Shown here: positions 26,713 to 35,622 of the stretch, piece after piece
Layout of the letters: each line of letters opens with the position of its first letter
How positions within the stretch are numbered: position 1 is the first letter of the stretch
DNA from: Natronosporangium hydrolyticum
GTDB taxonomy: Bacteria > Actinomycetota > Actinomycetes > Mycobacteriales > Micromonosporaceae
NCBI RefSeq assembly: GCF_016925615.1
Contig: NZ_CP070499.1
Coordinates: forward strand, 3,162,001-3,226,000
Direction of reading: 5' to 3'
Length of the DNA: 64,000 nucleotides
The notes under the pieces: generated by a model
What the model saw: only the letters and a program-made list of their open reading frames with translations
Database searches by the model: none
Told to the model about the DNA's origin: nothing
Translations under genes and position numbers: made by a program

Positions 26713-27405
26713 TTATGGGCGGATGAGGACGTTGCCGACGGCGTCCAGGACGACGTCGAACCGGTCGCTGACGCTGGCGAGCTCCTCGTGGGTGTAGTCG
26801 ATGACGTGGTCGGCCCCCAGCCTGCTCACCAGGGCCGTGTTCGGCTGGCTGGTCACCCCGGTCACGGTCGCGCCGAGCTGCTTGGCCAGCTGGACCGCGC
26901 TCGTCCCGATCGCGCCGGACGCGCCATTGACCAGCACCGAGACGCCCGGCCCCAGCGAAGCCCGGTCCCGGAGGAAGTACGCCGCAGTGGTGCCGCCGAA
27001 CAGGACGCCCGCCGCGTCCTCGTGACTCACCCCGGTCGGCTTCGAAGCGAGCCGGGTCGCCGGCACCGCAACGTACTGGGCGTGGGCACCGAGCTTGAGG
27101 CCGGTCATGCCGCACACCTCGTCGCCCGGCCCGAAGCCCCGCACCCGCGGACCGACTGCGGTCACCTGCCCAGCGAAGGCGCCACCCAGGATCGGTCGCC
27201 GCGGCCGACGGAGGCCGAAGACCAGCCGCGCGAACGGCGCGAATCCGCGCGGGAACCGGGCGCCCCGGCTCCGCGAGTCGGCCGAGGTGACCGCCGCCGC
27301 CGCGACCCGTACCAACACCTCGTCAGCGCGTGGCGTGGGCGTGGGCACCTCGGCGATCCGCACCACCTCGGGTGGGCCGTATCGCGTGACCATTGCTGCC
27401 TTCAT
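26713..27405 (-). CDS. quinone oxidoreductase-type MDR dehydrogenase, C-terminally truncated
   Basis: The 230-residue medium-chain dehydrogenase has the N-terminal GroES-like domain (MKAAMVTRYGPPEVVRI, GGAFAGQVTAVG, FGPGDEVCG), then the nucleotide site VLVNGASGAIGTSAVQLAKQLGATVTGV and FDVVLDAVGN, where homologues continue for about 90 more residues. Here the frame ends with five further residues, next to the hairpin repeat. Half of the Rossmann domain and the C-terminal barrel strands are absent, so it is probably inactive. It diverges from the TetR gene and has operator-like palindromes in front. Confidence 0.75.
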   Translation of the reverse strand: MKAAMVTRYGPPEVVRIAEVPTPTPRADEVLVRVAAAAVTSADSRSRGARFPRGFAPFARLVFGLRRPRRPILGGAFAGQVTAVGPRVRGFGPGDEVCGMTGLKLGAHAQYVAVPATRLASKPTGVSHEDAAGVLFGGTTAAYFLRDRASLGPGVSVLVNGASGAIGTSAVQLAKQLGATVTGVTSQPNTALVSRLGADHVIDYTHEELASVSDRFDVVLDAVGNVLIRP

Positions 27406-27413
27406 CCCCGCCC

Positions 27414-27427
27414 CTTACACCCGTAAG
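27414..27427. promoter_or_regulatory. TetR-type operator, site 1
   Basis: CTTACACCCGTAAG has CTTAC/GTAAG arms and is followed by TCT. It lies 8 bp upstream of the start codon of the truncated dehydrogenase, so a bound repressor would block that gene. Confidence 0.7.
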
Positions 27428-27444
27428 TCTGGGATGATGATAGC

Positions 27445-27458
27445 CTTACGACCGTAAG
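27445..27458. promoter_or_regulatory. TetR-type operator, site 2
   Basis: CTTACGACCGTAAG is a near-perfect palindrome followed by TCTG, 31 bp from site 1 and in front of the TetR start at 27490. The two sites share CTTACxxCCGTAAGTCTG, expected for the divergent regulator. Confidence 0.75.
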
Positions 27459-27489
27459 TCTGCAAGGATGGTCCGAGGAGGTTTGCCTC

Positions 27490-28167
27490 ATGCCCCGGCG
27501 GCGGCCCGCGCTGCGCCACGACCGCATCATCGACGCCGCAGTACGAGTGGCCGACCGCGGCGGTCTCGCTCAGGTCAGCATGCGCAACGTCGGCAAGGAG
27601 CTCAACGTCGAGGCGATGTCGCTCTACCACCACCTCGCTGGCAAAGACGCACTGCTCGACGGCCTGGCCGACTGGTTCTTCACCCAGATCGCGTTGCCCC
27701 GGCCGGACCAGCCGTGGCGACCGGCGATGACCGACCGGGCGGCGTCGGCCCGGGCCGCGCTGTCGAAGCACCCGTGGGCGCTTGGCCTCGTCGAGTCCCG
27801 CCGTTCCCCCGGGCCGGCGCTGCTCCGACACCACGAACGCGTACTCGGCTGCCTGCGCCAGCACGGTTTCCCGATCCCGCTGGCGGCGCATGCCTTCTCC
27901 GCGATCGACTCGTACGTCTACGGTTTCGTCCTCACCGAACTCAACCTTCCCTTCTCCCCTGGCGAAGGGGCGGAAGACTTCGTCGACCAGCTCGCAGAGC
28001 AGCTACCGCTGGCGGACTACCCGCACCTGGTGGAGCTCATCACCGAGCAGGTCCGGGGTCGGGAATACTCCTACGCCGACGAGTTCGAGTTCGGACTCAA
28101 TCTGATCCTCGACAGCCTCGAAGCCCACCTAGAGCCAGCCGATCATGGGGTTTGGGGCCGAAACTAG
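27490..28167 (+). CDS. TetR-family transcriptional regulator
   Basis: The 225-residue regulator has its DNA-binding helix-turn-helix at about 12-58 (IIDAAVRVADRGGLAQVSMRNVGKELNV, then SLYHHLAGKDALLDGLADW) and an all-helical ligand domain. ATG at 27490 follows GAGGAGG (27475-27481). It is divergent from the quinone reductase, with two palindromic sites between, so it likely represses both. The C-terminal residues ADHGVWGRN come from the 5' arm of hairpin repeat copy 2, so the natural C-terminus has been altered. The inducer is unknown. Confidence 0.88.
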   Translation: MPRRRPALRHDRIIDAAVRVADRGGLAQVSMRNVGKELNVEAMSLYHHLAGKDALLDGLADWFFTQIALPRPDQPWRPAMTDRAASARAALSKHPWALGLVESRRSPGPALLRHHERVLGCLRQHGFPIPLAAHAFSAIDSYVYGFVLTELNLPFSPGEGAEDFVDQLAEQLPLADYPHLVELITEQVRGREYSYADEFEFGLNLILDSLEAHLEPADHGVWGRN

Positions 28168-28198
28168 CGCCGACCATGCCCCTAGGTCCATGATCGGC
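28139..28198. repeat. intergenic hairpin repeat, copy 2
   Basis: CCGATCATGG (28139-28148) and CCATGATCGG (28188-28197) are perfect inverted arms; GGGTTTGGGG and CCTAGGT are in the same places as in copy 1, in the same orientation. It overlaps the 3' end of the TetR coding region and the last base of the convergent hydrolase stop codon. Internal GCCGACCATG parallels GCCGATCAGG in copy 1. Confidence 0.85.
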
Positions 28199-29457
28199 TA
28201 GCTGTTGGCGGGCTTGCCGGGGGCTTCGACGAAGTCGTAGACCACCCGAGCGAGCTGGCGCACTGTCTCGTCACCATCGATTTCGGGACCAGAGGTAACG
28301 AAGGCCACCGCGATCGGCCCGTCGGGGAGCAGGTAGTAACCGACGTCGTGGGAGGTGTCCGGAAGTTCACCGGTCTTGTGCGCCACCGGCACACCGGGCG
28401 GCAGCGCAGCCGGGATCTTGGTGTTGATGGTCTGCTCCCGCATGAACTCGATCATCAGGTCGCGGGACTCCGGCGACAGGATGTCACCCTCCCAGACTGC
28501 GCGCAGCAGCGACATCACATCGTCGGCGCTGAGGAAGTTCTCCTCGCCGCGGGCGGCTGCCTCGGTGTCGAGGAATTTGCGGGCCAGGATCGTCGCTTGC
28601 TGGTTCATCGAGTCGATCAACGCGTTGACCGGCCCGAACCCGCCCAGGTAGTCGATCAGGACGTTGGCGGCCGTGTTGTCACTGTACTTGATCATGTATT
28701 GGGCGAGTCGATACAGCGACACCACCTGTGGAAAGTGTTCATTCTGCAGCTCGCCCGAGCCACCGACCACGTCCTCGGGCGCCACCAGCACGCCCTCGGT
28801 CAACGCTGCTTCGCCGCAGTCGACCCGCCGCAGTAACTCGGTGAGGATCCACAGCTTGATCACGCTCGCCGCCTTGGGGCGGAAATCCCCATCGACGGCG
28901 ATCTGCTGGTCGCCGTACCGTCCGGAGAGGTCCCGCACCGCCACCCCGGCCACGACCGGCGCGGCCTCGACGACCTCACGCAGCTGCTCCGTCAACCGGA
29001 GCAACTGCGCTCCCCGTGCCGGATCGGTGGCCGGCTGCGGATCGGTCACCACCTCCCCGATCAGGTGGGCCACCGGCTGGTGCGGCCCCGCCACCGTGAC
29101 CGAGCCCCGGGTCCGGCCCCGGAGCGGGATCTCGTAGCGGTAACTGGTGCCGTCGACCGTGACCTCCCCGGCCGCCACCCCCTGGGTAAGGGTCATCTCC
29201 GGGTCGAGCACCCGGCCGGTGTCGCCATCACAGGCACGATATCGGACGGTACGAGCGCCGACGTCGACCGCGAAGACTCCCGAATCGAAGGCCAGCCACG
29301 CGAGTCGATGCTGGGTCTCCGGGGTAAACGGTCCGCCGGTGCCCGCCATCGCCGGCGCCGCCGGCAACGACAGCGCGACCGCGAGTGCCGCGACGACCGC
29401 AACGATCTGGCGGCCGACCACCGAACCCGCGCTACCCCGGAACCGAGATTCACTCAC
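28198..29457 (-). CDS. class A beta-lactamase-like secreted serine hydrolase
   Basis: GTG at 29457 (419 aa) is chosen because an upstream in-frame start would run into the neighbouring gene. A signal peptide (IVAVVAALAVALSLPAAPAMA) precedes a segment of about 130 residues of unknown type. The hydrolase domain then shows all three motifs: SVIK with Ser198, SDN in YSDNTAANVLI and KTG in AHKTGELPDTS. The omega-loop glutamate region reads EAAARGEENFLSADD, so true beta-lactamase activity is uncertain. Members act on beta-lactams or cell-wall peptides outside the membrane. Confidence 0.85.
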   Translation of the reverse strand: MSESRFRGSAGSVVGRQIVAVVAALAVALSLPAAPAMAGTGGPFTPETQHRLAWLAFDSGVFAVDVGARTVRYRACDGDTGRVLDPEMTLTQGVAAGEVTVDGTSYRYEIPLRGRTRGSVTVAGPHQPVAHLIGEVVTDPQPATDPARGAQLLRLTEQLREVVEAAPVVAGVAVRDLSGRYGDQQIAVDGDFRPKAASVIKLWILTELLRRVDCGEAALTEGVLVAPEDVVGGSGELQNEHFPQVVSLYRLAQYMIKYSDNTAANVLIDYLGGFGPVNALIDSMNQQATILARKFLDTEAAARGEENFLSADDVMSLLRAVWEGDILSPESRDLMIEFMREQTINTKIPAALPPGVPVAHKTGELPDTSHDVGYYLLPDGPIAVAFVTSGPEIDGDETVRQLARVVYDFVEAPGKPANS

Positions 29458-29528
29458 TTTCTCACTGTAAAGGGGCAGCTGCGACGAGGGCGCCAGAATC
29501 GGACAACCACCCCGGCGCCAGCTACGGG

Positions 29529-30002
29529 TCAGTCGCGCGGCGCCCGGCCTGCCGGGAAACCACCGGTCGCGATCGGCCCCCACGAGGTGATCGTGAGCCG
29601 GATCAGCGACTTACCCTGCCGCCGCATCGCCTCCCGGTACTCCGCCCAGTCGGGGTGCTCGCCGGCGATGCACCGGAAGTACTCGACCAGCCCTTCCTCG
29701 GCTTCGCCCGCCGGCATGTCCAGCACCTCGGCGTCCCCGTCGACCTGCACATACGGGCCGTCCCAGTCGTCAGAGTGGACCAGCACGGTGGCGGCCGGAT
29801 TCCGCCGGAGATTCACCGCCTTGGCCCGGTCGGGGTAGGTCGAGATGACGATCCGCCCCCGACCGTCGACCCCACCGGCGACCGGCGAGACCTGCGGGCG
29901 GCCGTCGCGCCGGACGGTCAAGAGGGTGTGATGGTGGCGAGGGCGGATGAATTCCAGCAGCTGCTCGCGGTCGACCCGGTCCGCGGTGGCGATCTTCGGC
30001 AT
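29529..30002 (-). CDS. PPOX-class F420- or flavin-dependent oxidoreductase
   Basis: The 157-residue split-barrel protein is typical of the F420-dependent class of pyridoxamine-phosphate-oxidase-like enzymes: LLEFIRPRHHHTLLTVRRDGRPQVSPVAGGVDGRGRIVIST, then RAKAVNLRRNPAATVLV, WDGPYVQVDGDAEV and LIRLTITSWGPIA. Actinomycetes hold many such enzymes that use reduced F420 on small substrates. It lies 71 nt upstream of the hydrolase gene on the same strand; no functional link is evident. Confidence 0.82.
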   Translation of the reverse strand: MPKIATADRVDREQLLEFIRPRHHHTLLTVRRDGRPQVSPVAGGVDGRGRIVISTYPDRAKAVNLRRNPAATVLVHSDDWDGPYVQVDGDAEVLDMPAGEAEEGLVEYFRCIAGEHPDWAEYREAMRRQGKSLIRLTITSWGPIATGGFPAGRAPRD

Positions 30003-30056
30003 GGCCCGACTATAGGCACATCCGGCCGGACCTGGTGGATCCGCCGCCCGTCATGG

Positions 30057-30764
30057 CTAGCTGGACCCGGCGCTGGCCGGGACCCGCCCGTCGGGCGGTC
30101 GGATGACCTGCTGCCGGCGAGCCAGTGGCTTCAGTGTCCGGTGGATGATGAAGTACTCCGCCACCATCACGTTTACCAGGAGCGCGGCCCATGCCGCGGC
30201 GTGGTAGACGTCGTCGAAGGTCAGGCCGGGGAGAAAGCTCTCCTGCAACATCAATCCGATGATCAAATAGATCCGCAGGCTCACCGCGGCGAAGGTAAGG
30301 GCATAGTTGCGGATCATCCAGATCCGGTGCAGCTGGACCTGCCCTTGGCGGATGGTCCGGTAGGCCTGGACGAGCGTGTAGAGCCAGGCGGCGGTCATGA
30401 TGTAGAAGGCGACCTGGACCGAGAATCCACTGACTGAGAAGGTGGCGGCGAACAGGGCCGTGATCGATCCCAGGACAACCGATCCCAGGTAGACCCGACC
30501 GAGGTTGCGGTGCAGTTTCGGGTAGCGGACCCGGATCCGGGTGACGAACTGGAAGGGCCCGATGAGCAACGCCAGTGAGCTGGGAATCGCGTGCGCGGCG
30601 ATGGAAAGGTAGTGTGCGGCGACCTCGGGGTTGAGCGGGATCCGGTTGCGTTCCAGGTCACCGACCAGGTATGGCTCCACAGAGTAGAGGGCGATCCCGA
30701 GGGCCGATACGGCTACCAGGCACCAGAGCAGCCACCACCACCGGCGGCGGGTCAATGTCGTCAT
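30057..30764 (-). CDS. DUF2306 membrane protein
   Basis: The 235-residue protein has about six or seven membrane helices. The DUF2306 hallmarks are HRNLGRVYLGSVVLG, VAFYIMTAAWLYTLVQAYRTIRQG, then HRIWMIRNYALTFAAVSLRIYL, with conserved His and Arg residues near the membrane face. ATG is at 30764. The family is widespread in bacteria without known function. It stands alone between the PPOX gene and the LAL regulator. Confidence 0.75.
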   Translation of the reverse strand: MTTLTRRRWWWLLWCLVAVSALGIALYSVEPYLVGDLERNRIPLNPEVAAHYLSIAAHAIPSSLALLIGPFQFVTRIRVRYPKLHRNLGRVYLGSVVLGSITALFAATFSVSGFSVQVAFYIMTAAWLYTLVQAYRTIRQGQVQLHRIWMIRNYALTFAAVSLRIYLIIGLMLQESFLPGLTFDDVYHAAAWAALLVNVMVAEYFIIHRTLKPLARRQQVIRPPDGRVPASAGSS

Positions 30765-30859
30765 ACGGGCACAGTGCCCCGACGGCGACCTTGCCGCCTC
30801 GGCGAAAATCGCCTAATCCAGTGGTTCAGTCCCGCCGCCCGATCGGCGGGACCCACCTC

Positions 30860-33580
30860 TCACCGACCCGGACCGGCGCCGGGGTCAGGCAGATCCCGGA
30901 GCTGCCGGCGGGAGCTGACCCCTAGTTTGCGGAAGATGCCGCGCAGGTGGGCGTCGATCGTGCGCGGACTCAGGTAGAGCCGGGCGGCGATCTCCTTGTT
31001 TGTCGCGCCGGTGGCCACCAGGGCGGCGACCTGCTGCTCCTGCGCCGTCAACGCGCCGGGTCCGGGCTCGCCCCGACCCCGGATCCGGGCGCCGGCGGCG
31101 CGCAACTCGTCGGCGGCCCGCCGGGCGAACGCCGTCATCCCAATGGTGGCGAACAGCTCATGGGCGGTGCGCAGTTGTTCGCTGGCGTCCCGCCGCCGAC
31201 CCGCCCGGCGCAGCCACTCCCCGTACAGCAGGCGCGCCCGGGCCTGGTACGGCGCCGCCCGGGTCCGGTCGAGGCGCACCAGCGCCTCCCGGTAATCATC
31301 CTCCACACCAGACAGCAACGCTCTGCTGTACGCCGCCACCCCCAGCCCACAGTCCGTACCGGCGGCGGTCGCGCGCTTGGTCAACGCCGCCAGCGCCGAC
31401 TCCGCCGCCGCGCGGTCGCCGGTCCGGACCGCCGCCTCCACCAGCTCCGGCAGGCTGACCCCGGCCAGGTAGAGGTCGCCCGCCGCGACGGCCCGGCTCG
31501 CCGCGGCCAACGCGGCCGGATAGTCGGCCGAGCCGTTGTCCAGAATCGACCGCGCCCAGTCGATGTTCGCCACCAGCTGGCCGGATCCGCTGGCGGTCGC
31601 GGCGCCCCTGGCCGCGTCGAACTCCGCAAGCGCCTCCGCCCGGCGGCCTCGCAAGGCCGTCAGGTGCAGCGACGGGTAGCCCTTCGGCGGTAAGCCCAGC
31701 GCGTCGGCGATCACCGCCTCCTCTTCGATCGCCGCCGCCGCCCGTGCGAAGTCGCCCATGAGCGTCGCCGCCACCGCGGTCAGGGCCAACCCCAGCCGCA
31801 GCTCCGGCAGCGCACCGGACTCCCTGCCGTCGGCGAGCAACCGGGTGACGATTTTGTCGAGGGCTTCCGGGTCCCACAACTCGCCCGCGAGCATCGACGC
31901 CAACGCCGGTCGTCGCCGCCACTCCCCCTCGGCGCCGGCCAGCACCGACCGCAGGACCGGGGCCGCCTCCCGGTGCTCCCCGGTGCCGATCAGGGCGAGC
32001 GCCGACAGCAGATCCGGGGCGGGCGGCGCCGGCAGGATCGCCCTGGCCTCGGCGAGGACCATATCCATCACCCCGGCCGCCCGGCCGACCGCCAGGGCCA
32101 TCTCCAGCGCATCAAGGTACGCCCGCCGGGACTTCTCCGGGTCGAACGGTGCGAGCCGGCGGGCGGCCCGCAGCATGTGCTCCGGACCGCTGTCGTCGAT
32201 GTGCTGGAGGAACGCGGCCCGTCCCCGCAGCAGATCCGCGTGGGCCCGGGCGGTCTCGTCGAGCCCGTCGACGTCGACCGTGGCGAGCAGGGTGGCGGCC
32301 GGCTCCGACTGGCCGGCGTCGATCATGGCCTGCACTGCGGCGAAGGTACGCCGGACCCGCTCACCAGCGTCCACCGACCGCTCGGCCGCCCGCCGGAGAA
32401 ACGCCGCAGCAGCTGCCAACCCGCCCCGGGCGCCGGCCCGGGAGGCGGCAGCTTCAAGGTCCGCCGCCACGTTCTCGTCCGGATCGGCCCCGGCGTGGGC
32501 GCGGTGCCACGCCCACCGGTCCGGCTCCCGCCTCAGGTCGGTCACCTCTGCCAGCGCCCGGTGGGCGGCGTAGCGTGACCGCGCGGTCGCCGCGTGGTAG
32601 ACGACCGACCTGGCGATGGGATGGCTAAACCGGACCCGGGTGGTGAACTCGACCAGCCCGGACTCGACCGCCTCGATGCTGTCCCGGGGCACGTCGATCT
32701 CCGGTAGCAACCGGGCGGCGGGCCACAACAGATCCGGGTCCCCGGTGGGGTCGGCGCTGGCCACGGTGAGCAGCTGCGCCGCCCCGGGCGACAGGGCGGC
32801 CAGCCGGGCGTGAAAGCTGCGCTCGATCCGGCGCGGCACCGAGCCGGCCTCCGCCGGCGCAAACCCGCCGGCCTTCGGTAACTCCCGCAATGCCAGGGGA
32901 TTGCCCCTCGCCTCAGCGAGGACCCGGCTCAGGACCCGCGCATCGAACCGCCTACCCGGGGTCGACGCCAACAGCGCTCGGGCGTCGCGCTCGGAAAGGC
33001 CCCCTAGCGGTAGCGCCGGGAGGTCGTCGAGACCGCTCGCCACCGCCGGCTCCCGGACCGTGAAAATCATGGTGATCGGTGCGGCCCCCAGCCGGCGGGC
33101 GGCGAAGGTCAGCACCGCCATCGAGGCTGGGTCGAGCCAGTGGGCGTCGTCGACTAGACACACCAGCGGACGTTCCTGGGCGGCGGCGGCGAGCAGCTCG
33201 CCGGTAGCCAGCCCGATCTGGAGCACGTCCGGGGTCCCCTCGGTCAGCCCGAAGGCCACCTGCAGCGGCGCCCGTTGCGGGTGGCCTTCGGGACTGTCCA
33301 GGAGGGAGCGGCACAGCTGGTGTAGCCCGGCGTACGGGAGACCGGTCTCGAACTCCGACCCGGCAACGGCCAGCACCCGGGCGTCGATGGCAGCGACCCG
33401 GACCTGGTCGAGCAGTGTGGACTTGCCGATACCCGCCTCTCCGCGCAGGACCACCGCACCACCCGCGCCCGCGGCGGCTCGCCGGATCAAGTCTTCGAGG
33501 TGGCGGAGTTCCGCCTCCCGGCCGAGGAACAGCGGGACAGCCACGGTGACGGCGACCGCCCGCGGCAATGAGTCGGTCAT
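30860..33580 (-). CDS. LuxR-family large ATP-binding regulator (LAL)
   Basis: The 906-residue regulator has the STAND/LAL layout: Walker A GEAGIGKST at residues 47-55, Walker B PLVCLVDDAHWLD, a long TPR-like helical middle, and a C-terminal LuxR helix-turn-helix LTAQEQQVAALVATGATNKEIAARLYLSPRTIDAHL with RKLGVSSRRQL. Such proteins sense a ligand and activate transcription in an ATP-dependent way, often in secondary metabolism or sugar use. ATG at 33580 overlaps the stop of the decayed AraC gene, suggesting they once formed a unit. Its target genes are not clear here. Confidence 0.92.
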   Translation of the reverse strand: MTDSLPRAVAVTVAVPLFLGREAELRHLEDLIRRAAAGAGGAVVLRGEAGIGKSTLLDQVRVAAIDARVLAVAGSEFETGLPYAGLHQLCRSLLDSPEGHPQRAPLQVAFGLTEGTPDVLQIGLATGELLAAAAQERPLVCLVDDAHWLDPASMAVLTFAARRLGAAPITMIFTVREPAVASGLDDLPALPLGGLSERDARALLASTPGRRFDARVLSRVLAEARGNPLALRELPKAGGFAPAEAGSVPRRIERSFHARLAALSPGAAQLLTVASADPTGDPDLLWPAARLLPEIDVPRDSIEAVESGLVEFTTRVRFSHPIARSVVYHAATARSRYAAHRALAEVTDLRREPDRWAWHRAHAGADPDENVAADLEAAASRAGARGGLAAAAAFLRRAAERSVDAGERVRRTFAAVQAMIDAGQSEPAATLLATVDVDGLDETARAHADLLRGRAAFLQHIDDSGPEHMLRAARRLAPFDPEKSRRAYLDALEMALAVGRAAGVMDMVLAEARAILPAPPAPDLLSALALIGTGEHREAAPVLRSVLAGAEGEWRRRPALASMLAGELWDPEALDKIVTRLLADGRESGALPELRLGLALTAVAATLMGDFARAAAAIEEEAVIADALGLPPKGYPSLHLTALRGRRAEALAEFDAARGAATASGSGQLVANIDWARSILDNGSADYPAALAAASRAVAAGDLYLAGVSLPELVEAAVRTGDRAAAESALAALTKRATAAGTDCGLGVAAYSRALLSGVEDDYREALVRLDRTRAAPYQARARLLYGEWLRRAGRRRDASEQLRTAHELFATIGMTAFARRAADELRAAGARIRGRGEPGPGALTAQEQQVAALVATGATNKEIAARLYLSPRTIDAHLRGIFRKLGVSSRRQLRDLPDPGAGPGR

Positions 33581-34124
33581 CGCGACGGACGGGTCGTGGT
33601 GGTCAGGTCAGTCACGGGTGCTGGGCCGGCCCGGTGTTCCTGCGGGCGCAGGCCACGGACCCGCTTGAACGCGGTGCTGAGCGCGAACCCGGTGCCGTAC
33701 CCGACCTGCCGAGCTACCGCATCCACGGTGGCATCCCGCTCCCGCAGGAGGTCCGCCGCGAGCGCCAGCCGGGACACCGTCCACGGGTGGCTGGGGTTGC
33801 GGTGCATGAGCCGCAGTGCCCGGCCGACCACCGGATCGGTGTGGGCTGCCCGGTACCACCCCGGGGCGTCCGCCTCTGGCTGCGCGAACCAGGCCCGCAC
33901 CACCGCGATCAGCAGCAGGTCGAGCAGCCGGTCTAGCACTACTTCCTGGCCCGGCTCGGGTCGCCGTGCTCCGGCATCACCCACGCGCCGCCGTTCACCA
34001 TCGCCACCAGCGACAGCGGGGCACGGTCCTGCACCCGCACCGACCACGGCGGGTCCATGACCGCCCGAAGCAGGAACGCGCCCCGTGCGCGGGGCGCGTC
34101 GAGCAGTCCGGCCAGCGCGTCCAT
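33577..34124 (-). pseudogene. AraC-family regulator remnant with frameshift and internal deletions
   Basis: The N-terminal cupin part (MDALAGLLDAPRARGAFLLRAVMD, then SVRVQDRAPLSLVAMVNGGAWVM) is read in one frame and stops at 33939. The rest continues in another frame from PGQEVVLDRLLDLLLIAVVRAWF. The middle of the sensor domain is missing. Within the DNA-binding domain, WTVSRLALAADLLRE joins directly where homologues have a further helix-turn-helix of about 28 residues; the end, VARQVGYGTGFALSTAFKRVRG, is intact. Two deletions and a frame change make this inactive. Confidence 0.75.
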
Positions 34125-34205
34125 GCCCCGAGTGTAGACGCTCTCGTATGGGGTAGCGCTTCTCAGCCATTCAGCCGCTCACAGTGCCGGGCTTGACTGG
34201 CACCC

Positions 34206-34374
34206 ATGAACACTGAGACAACATTGGTAGTGGGAAGTACCGGCAAGACCGGGCGCCGGGTCGCCCATCGGCTGCAGGAGCGTGGGCTGCCGGTCCGGGC
34301 GGGGTTCCCGTACCGGGACGCCGCTTACATCGGCCCGGTGCCCGAGGGTGTTGCCCGCGCGCACCGGGCTGATG
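34206..34374 (+). pseudogene. 5' fragment of an NmrA-like NAD(P)-binding protein
   Basis: TTLVVGSTGKTGRRVAHRLQERGLPVR is the first beta-alpha-beta of an NmrA-type Rossmann protein with the GxTGKTGRRV nucleotide motif. Homology is lost after about 35-40 residues and the frame runs into the opposite-strand sigma gene. It is divergent from the AraC remnant, a common actinomycete pairing, so both members of an old regulator/oxidoreductase pair have decayed. Confidence 0.6.
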
Positions 34375-35622
34375 TCAACAGTGACGCCCGCCCCGGTCCG
34401 CCCGATCGAGCAGATATCGACGCTCTACCTGGTTGTCGGTCAACGCCGCCGCTTCCCGGTAGAGCCTCGCGGCGGTCGCCAGGTCGCCGGTCAGCTCGGC
34501 GAGGTGGGCGCGCACCGCCCGCTCCCGATGCCGCGTCAACGGTTCCGAGTCCAACCCGTGCCGCCGGTTGACGGCGTCCAGCAACGCCAGGCCGCGATCC
34601 GGGCCGTACGCCTGGGCCACCGCCACCACCCGACTCAGCCGTACCGGCGCGGTGGGGGTGAGCCGCTCCAGCCAGAGGTACAGCGCCGCGATCTGGGGCC
34701 AGTCGGTCTGTTCCGGGGAGGCGGCCGCGGCGTGCACCGCGGCGATCGCCGCCTGCAGTTGGTAGGGCCCCACCTCACGGCGGGCCCATACCGCGTCGAT
34801 CAGCGCGGTCCCCTCCTTGATCAGCTCGGGGTTCCACCGGGTGCGGTCCTGCTCCACCAACGGCACCAACCCGTCATCACCGGTACGCGCCGCCTGTCTG
34901 GCGTCGGTGAGCAGCATCAGCGCGAGCAGGCCGGCCGACTCGGCATCCTCCGGCAGTTGGGCGCGGAGCATCCGGGTGAGCCGGATCGCTTCCTGGACCA
35001 GGTCGACCCTGGTGAGTTCCTCCCCTGCGGTGGCCGTGTAGCCCTCGTTGAAGATGAGATAGAGGACCTGCCGCACCGCGGCCAGCCGGTCGTCCCGGTC
35101 GACATCGGTGGGTGGGATGAACCGCGCGCCCGCCTGGGCGAGTTGTTGTTTGGCCCGGCTGATCCGGGCGCCCATGGTGCTCTCGGTGACGCCGAACGCG
35201 TGCGCGATCTCGCCGGTGGTCAGCCCACCCACCGCGCGCAGCGTAAGCGCTACCTGCGACGTGCTGCTCAGCGCGGGGTGGCAGCAGAGCAGTAGCAGGG
35301 TCAGGCTGTCGTCGGTCTCCGGCGGCGGTGGCGGCTGCCGATCAGCTTCCCCCAGGCCCAGCTCGACCGCTCCGGCCTCCTGCTCCCGCCGACGCCGGGC
35401 CTGGTCGGCGCGGAGCAGATCGACCATCTTCCGGTAGCCGACCCGGATCAGCCAGCTCCGTGGCTGCTCGGGAACGCCCTCGTCGGGCCAGGTCCGGGCC
35501 GCGACCAGCAACGCCTCCTGGACCGCGTCCTCGGCGAGGTCGAAGTGGCCAAACCGGCGAACCAGCGCGCCGAGCACCTGCGGTGCCTCCACGCGCAGCA
35601 GGTGCTCGACGTGCGGGGTCAC
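34375..35622 (-). CDS. ECF42-type sigma factor with C-terminal TPR-like extension
   Basis: The 415-residue sigma factor has region 2 (VLGALVRRFGHFDLAEDAVQEALLVAARTWP, PRSWLIRVGYRKMVDLLR) and region 4 (TLRAVGGLTTGEIAHAFGVTESTMGARISRAKQQL) in the first 170 residues. A helical extension of about 230 residues follows (DUF6596-like, with LLALMLLTDARQAARTG and LYLWLERLTPT). This is the ECF42 group, which is linked to YCII/DGPF proteins. The next gene upstream is exactly that, joined by an ATGA overlap at 35619-35622. No anti-sigma factor is expected for this group; the C-terminal extension is thought to control activity. Confidence 0.92.
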   Translation of the reverse strand: MTPHVEHLLRVEAPQVLGALVRRFGHFDLAEDAVQEALLVAARTWPDEGVPEQPRSWLIRVGYRKMVDLLRADQARRRREQEAGAVELGLGEADRQPPPPPETDDSLTLLLLCCHPALSSTSQVALTLRAVGGLTTGEIAHAFGVTESTMGARISRAKQQLAQAGARFIPPTDVDRDDRLAAVRQVLYLIFNEGYTATAGEELTRVDLVQEAIRLTRMLRAQLPEDAESAGLLALMLLTDARQAARTGDDGLVPLVEQDRTRWNPELIKEGTALIDAVWARREVGPYQLQAAIAAVHAAAASPEQTDWPQIAALYLWLERLTPTAPVRLSRVVAVAQAYGPDRGLALLDAVNRRHGLDSEPLTRHRERAVRAHLAELTGDLATAARLYREAAALTDNQVERRYLLDRADRGGRHC

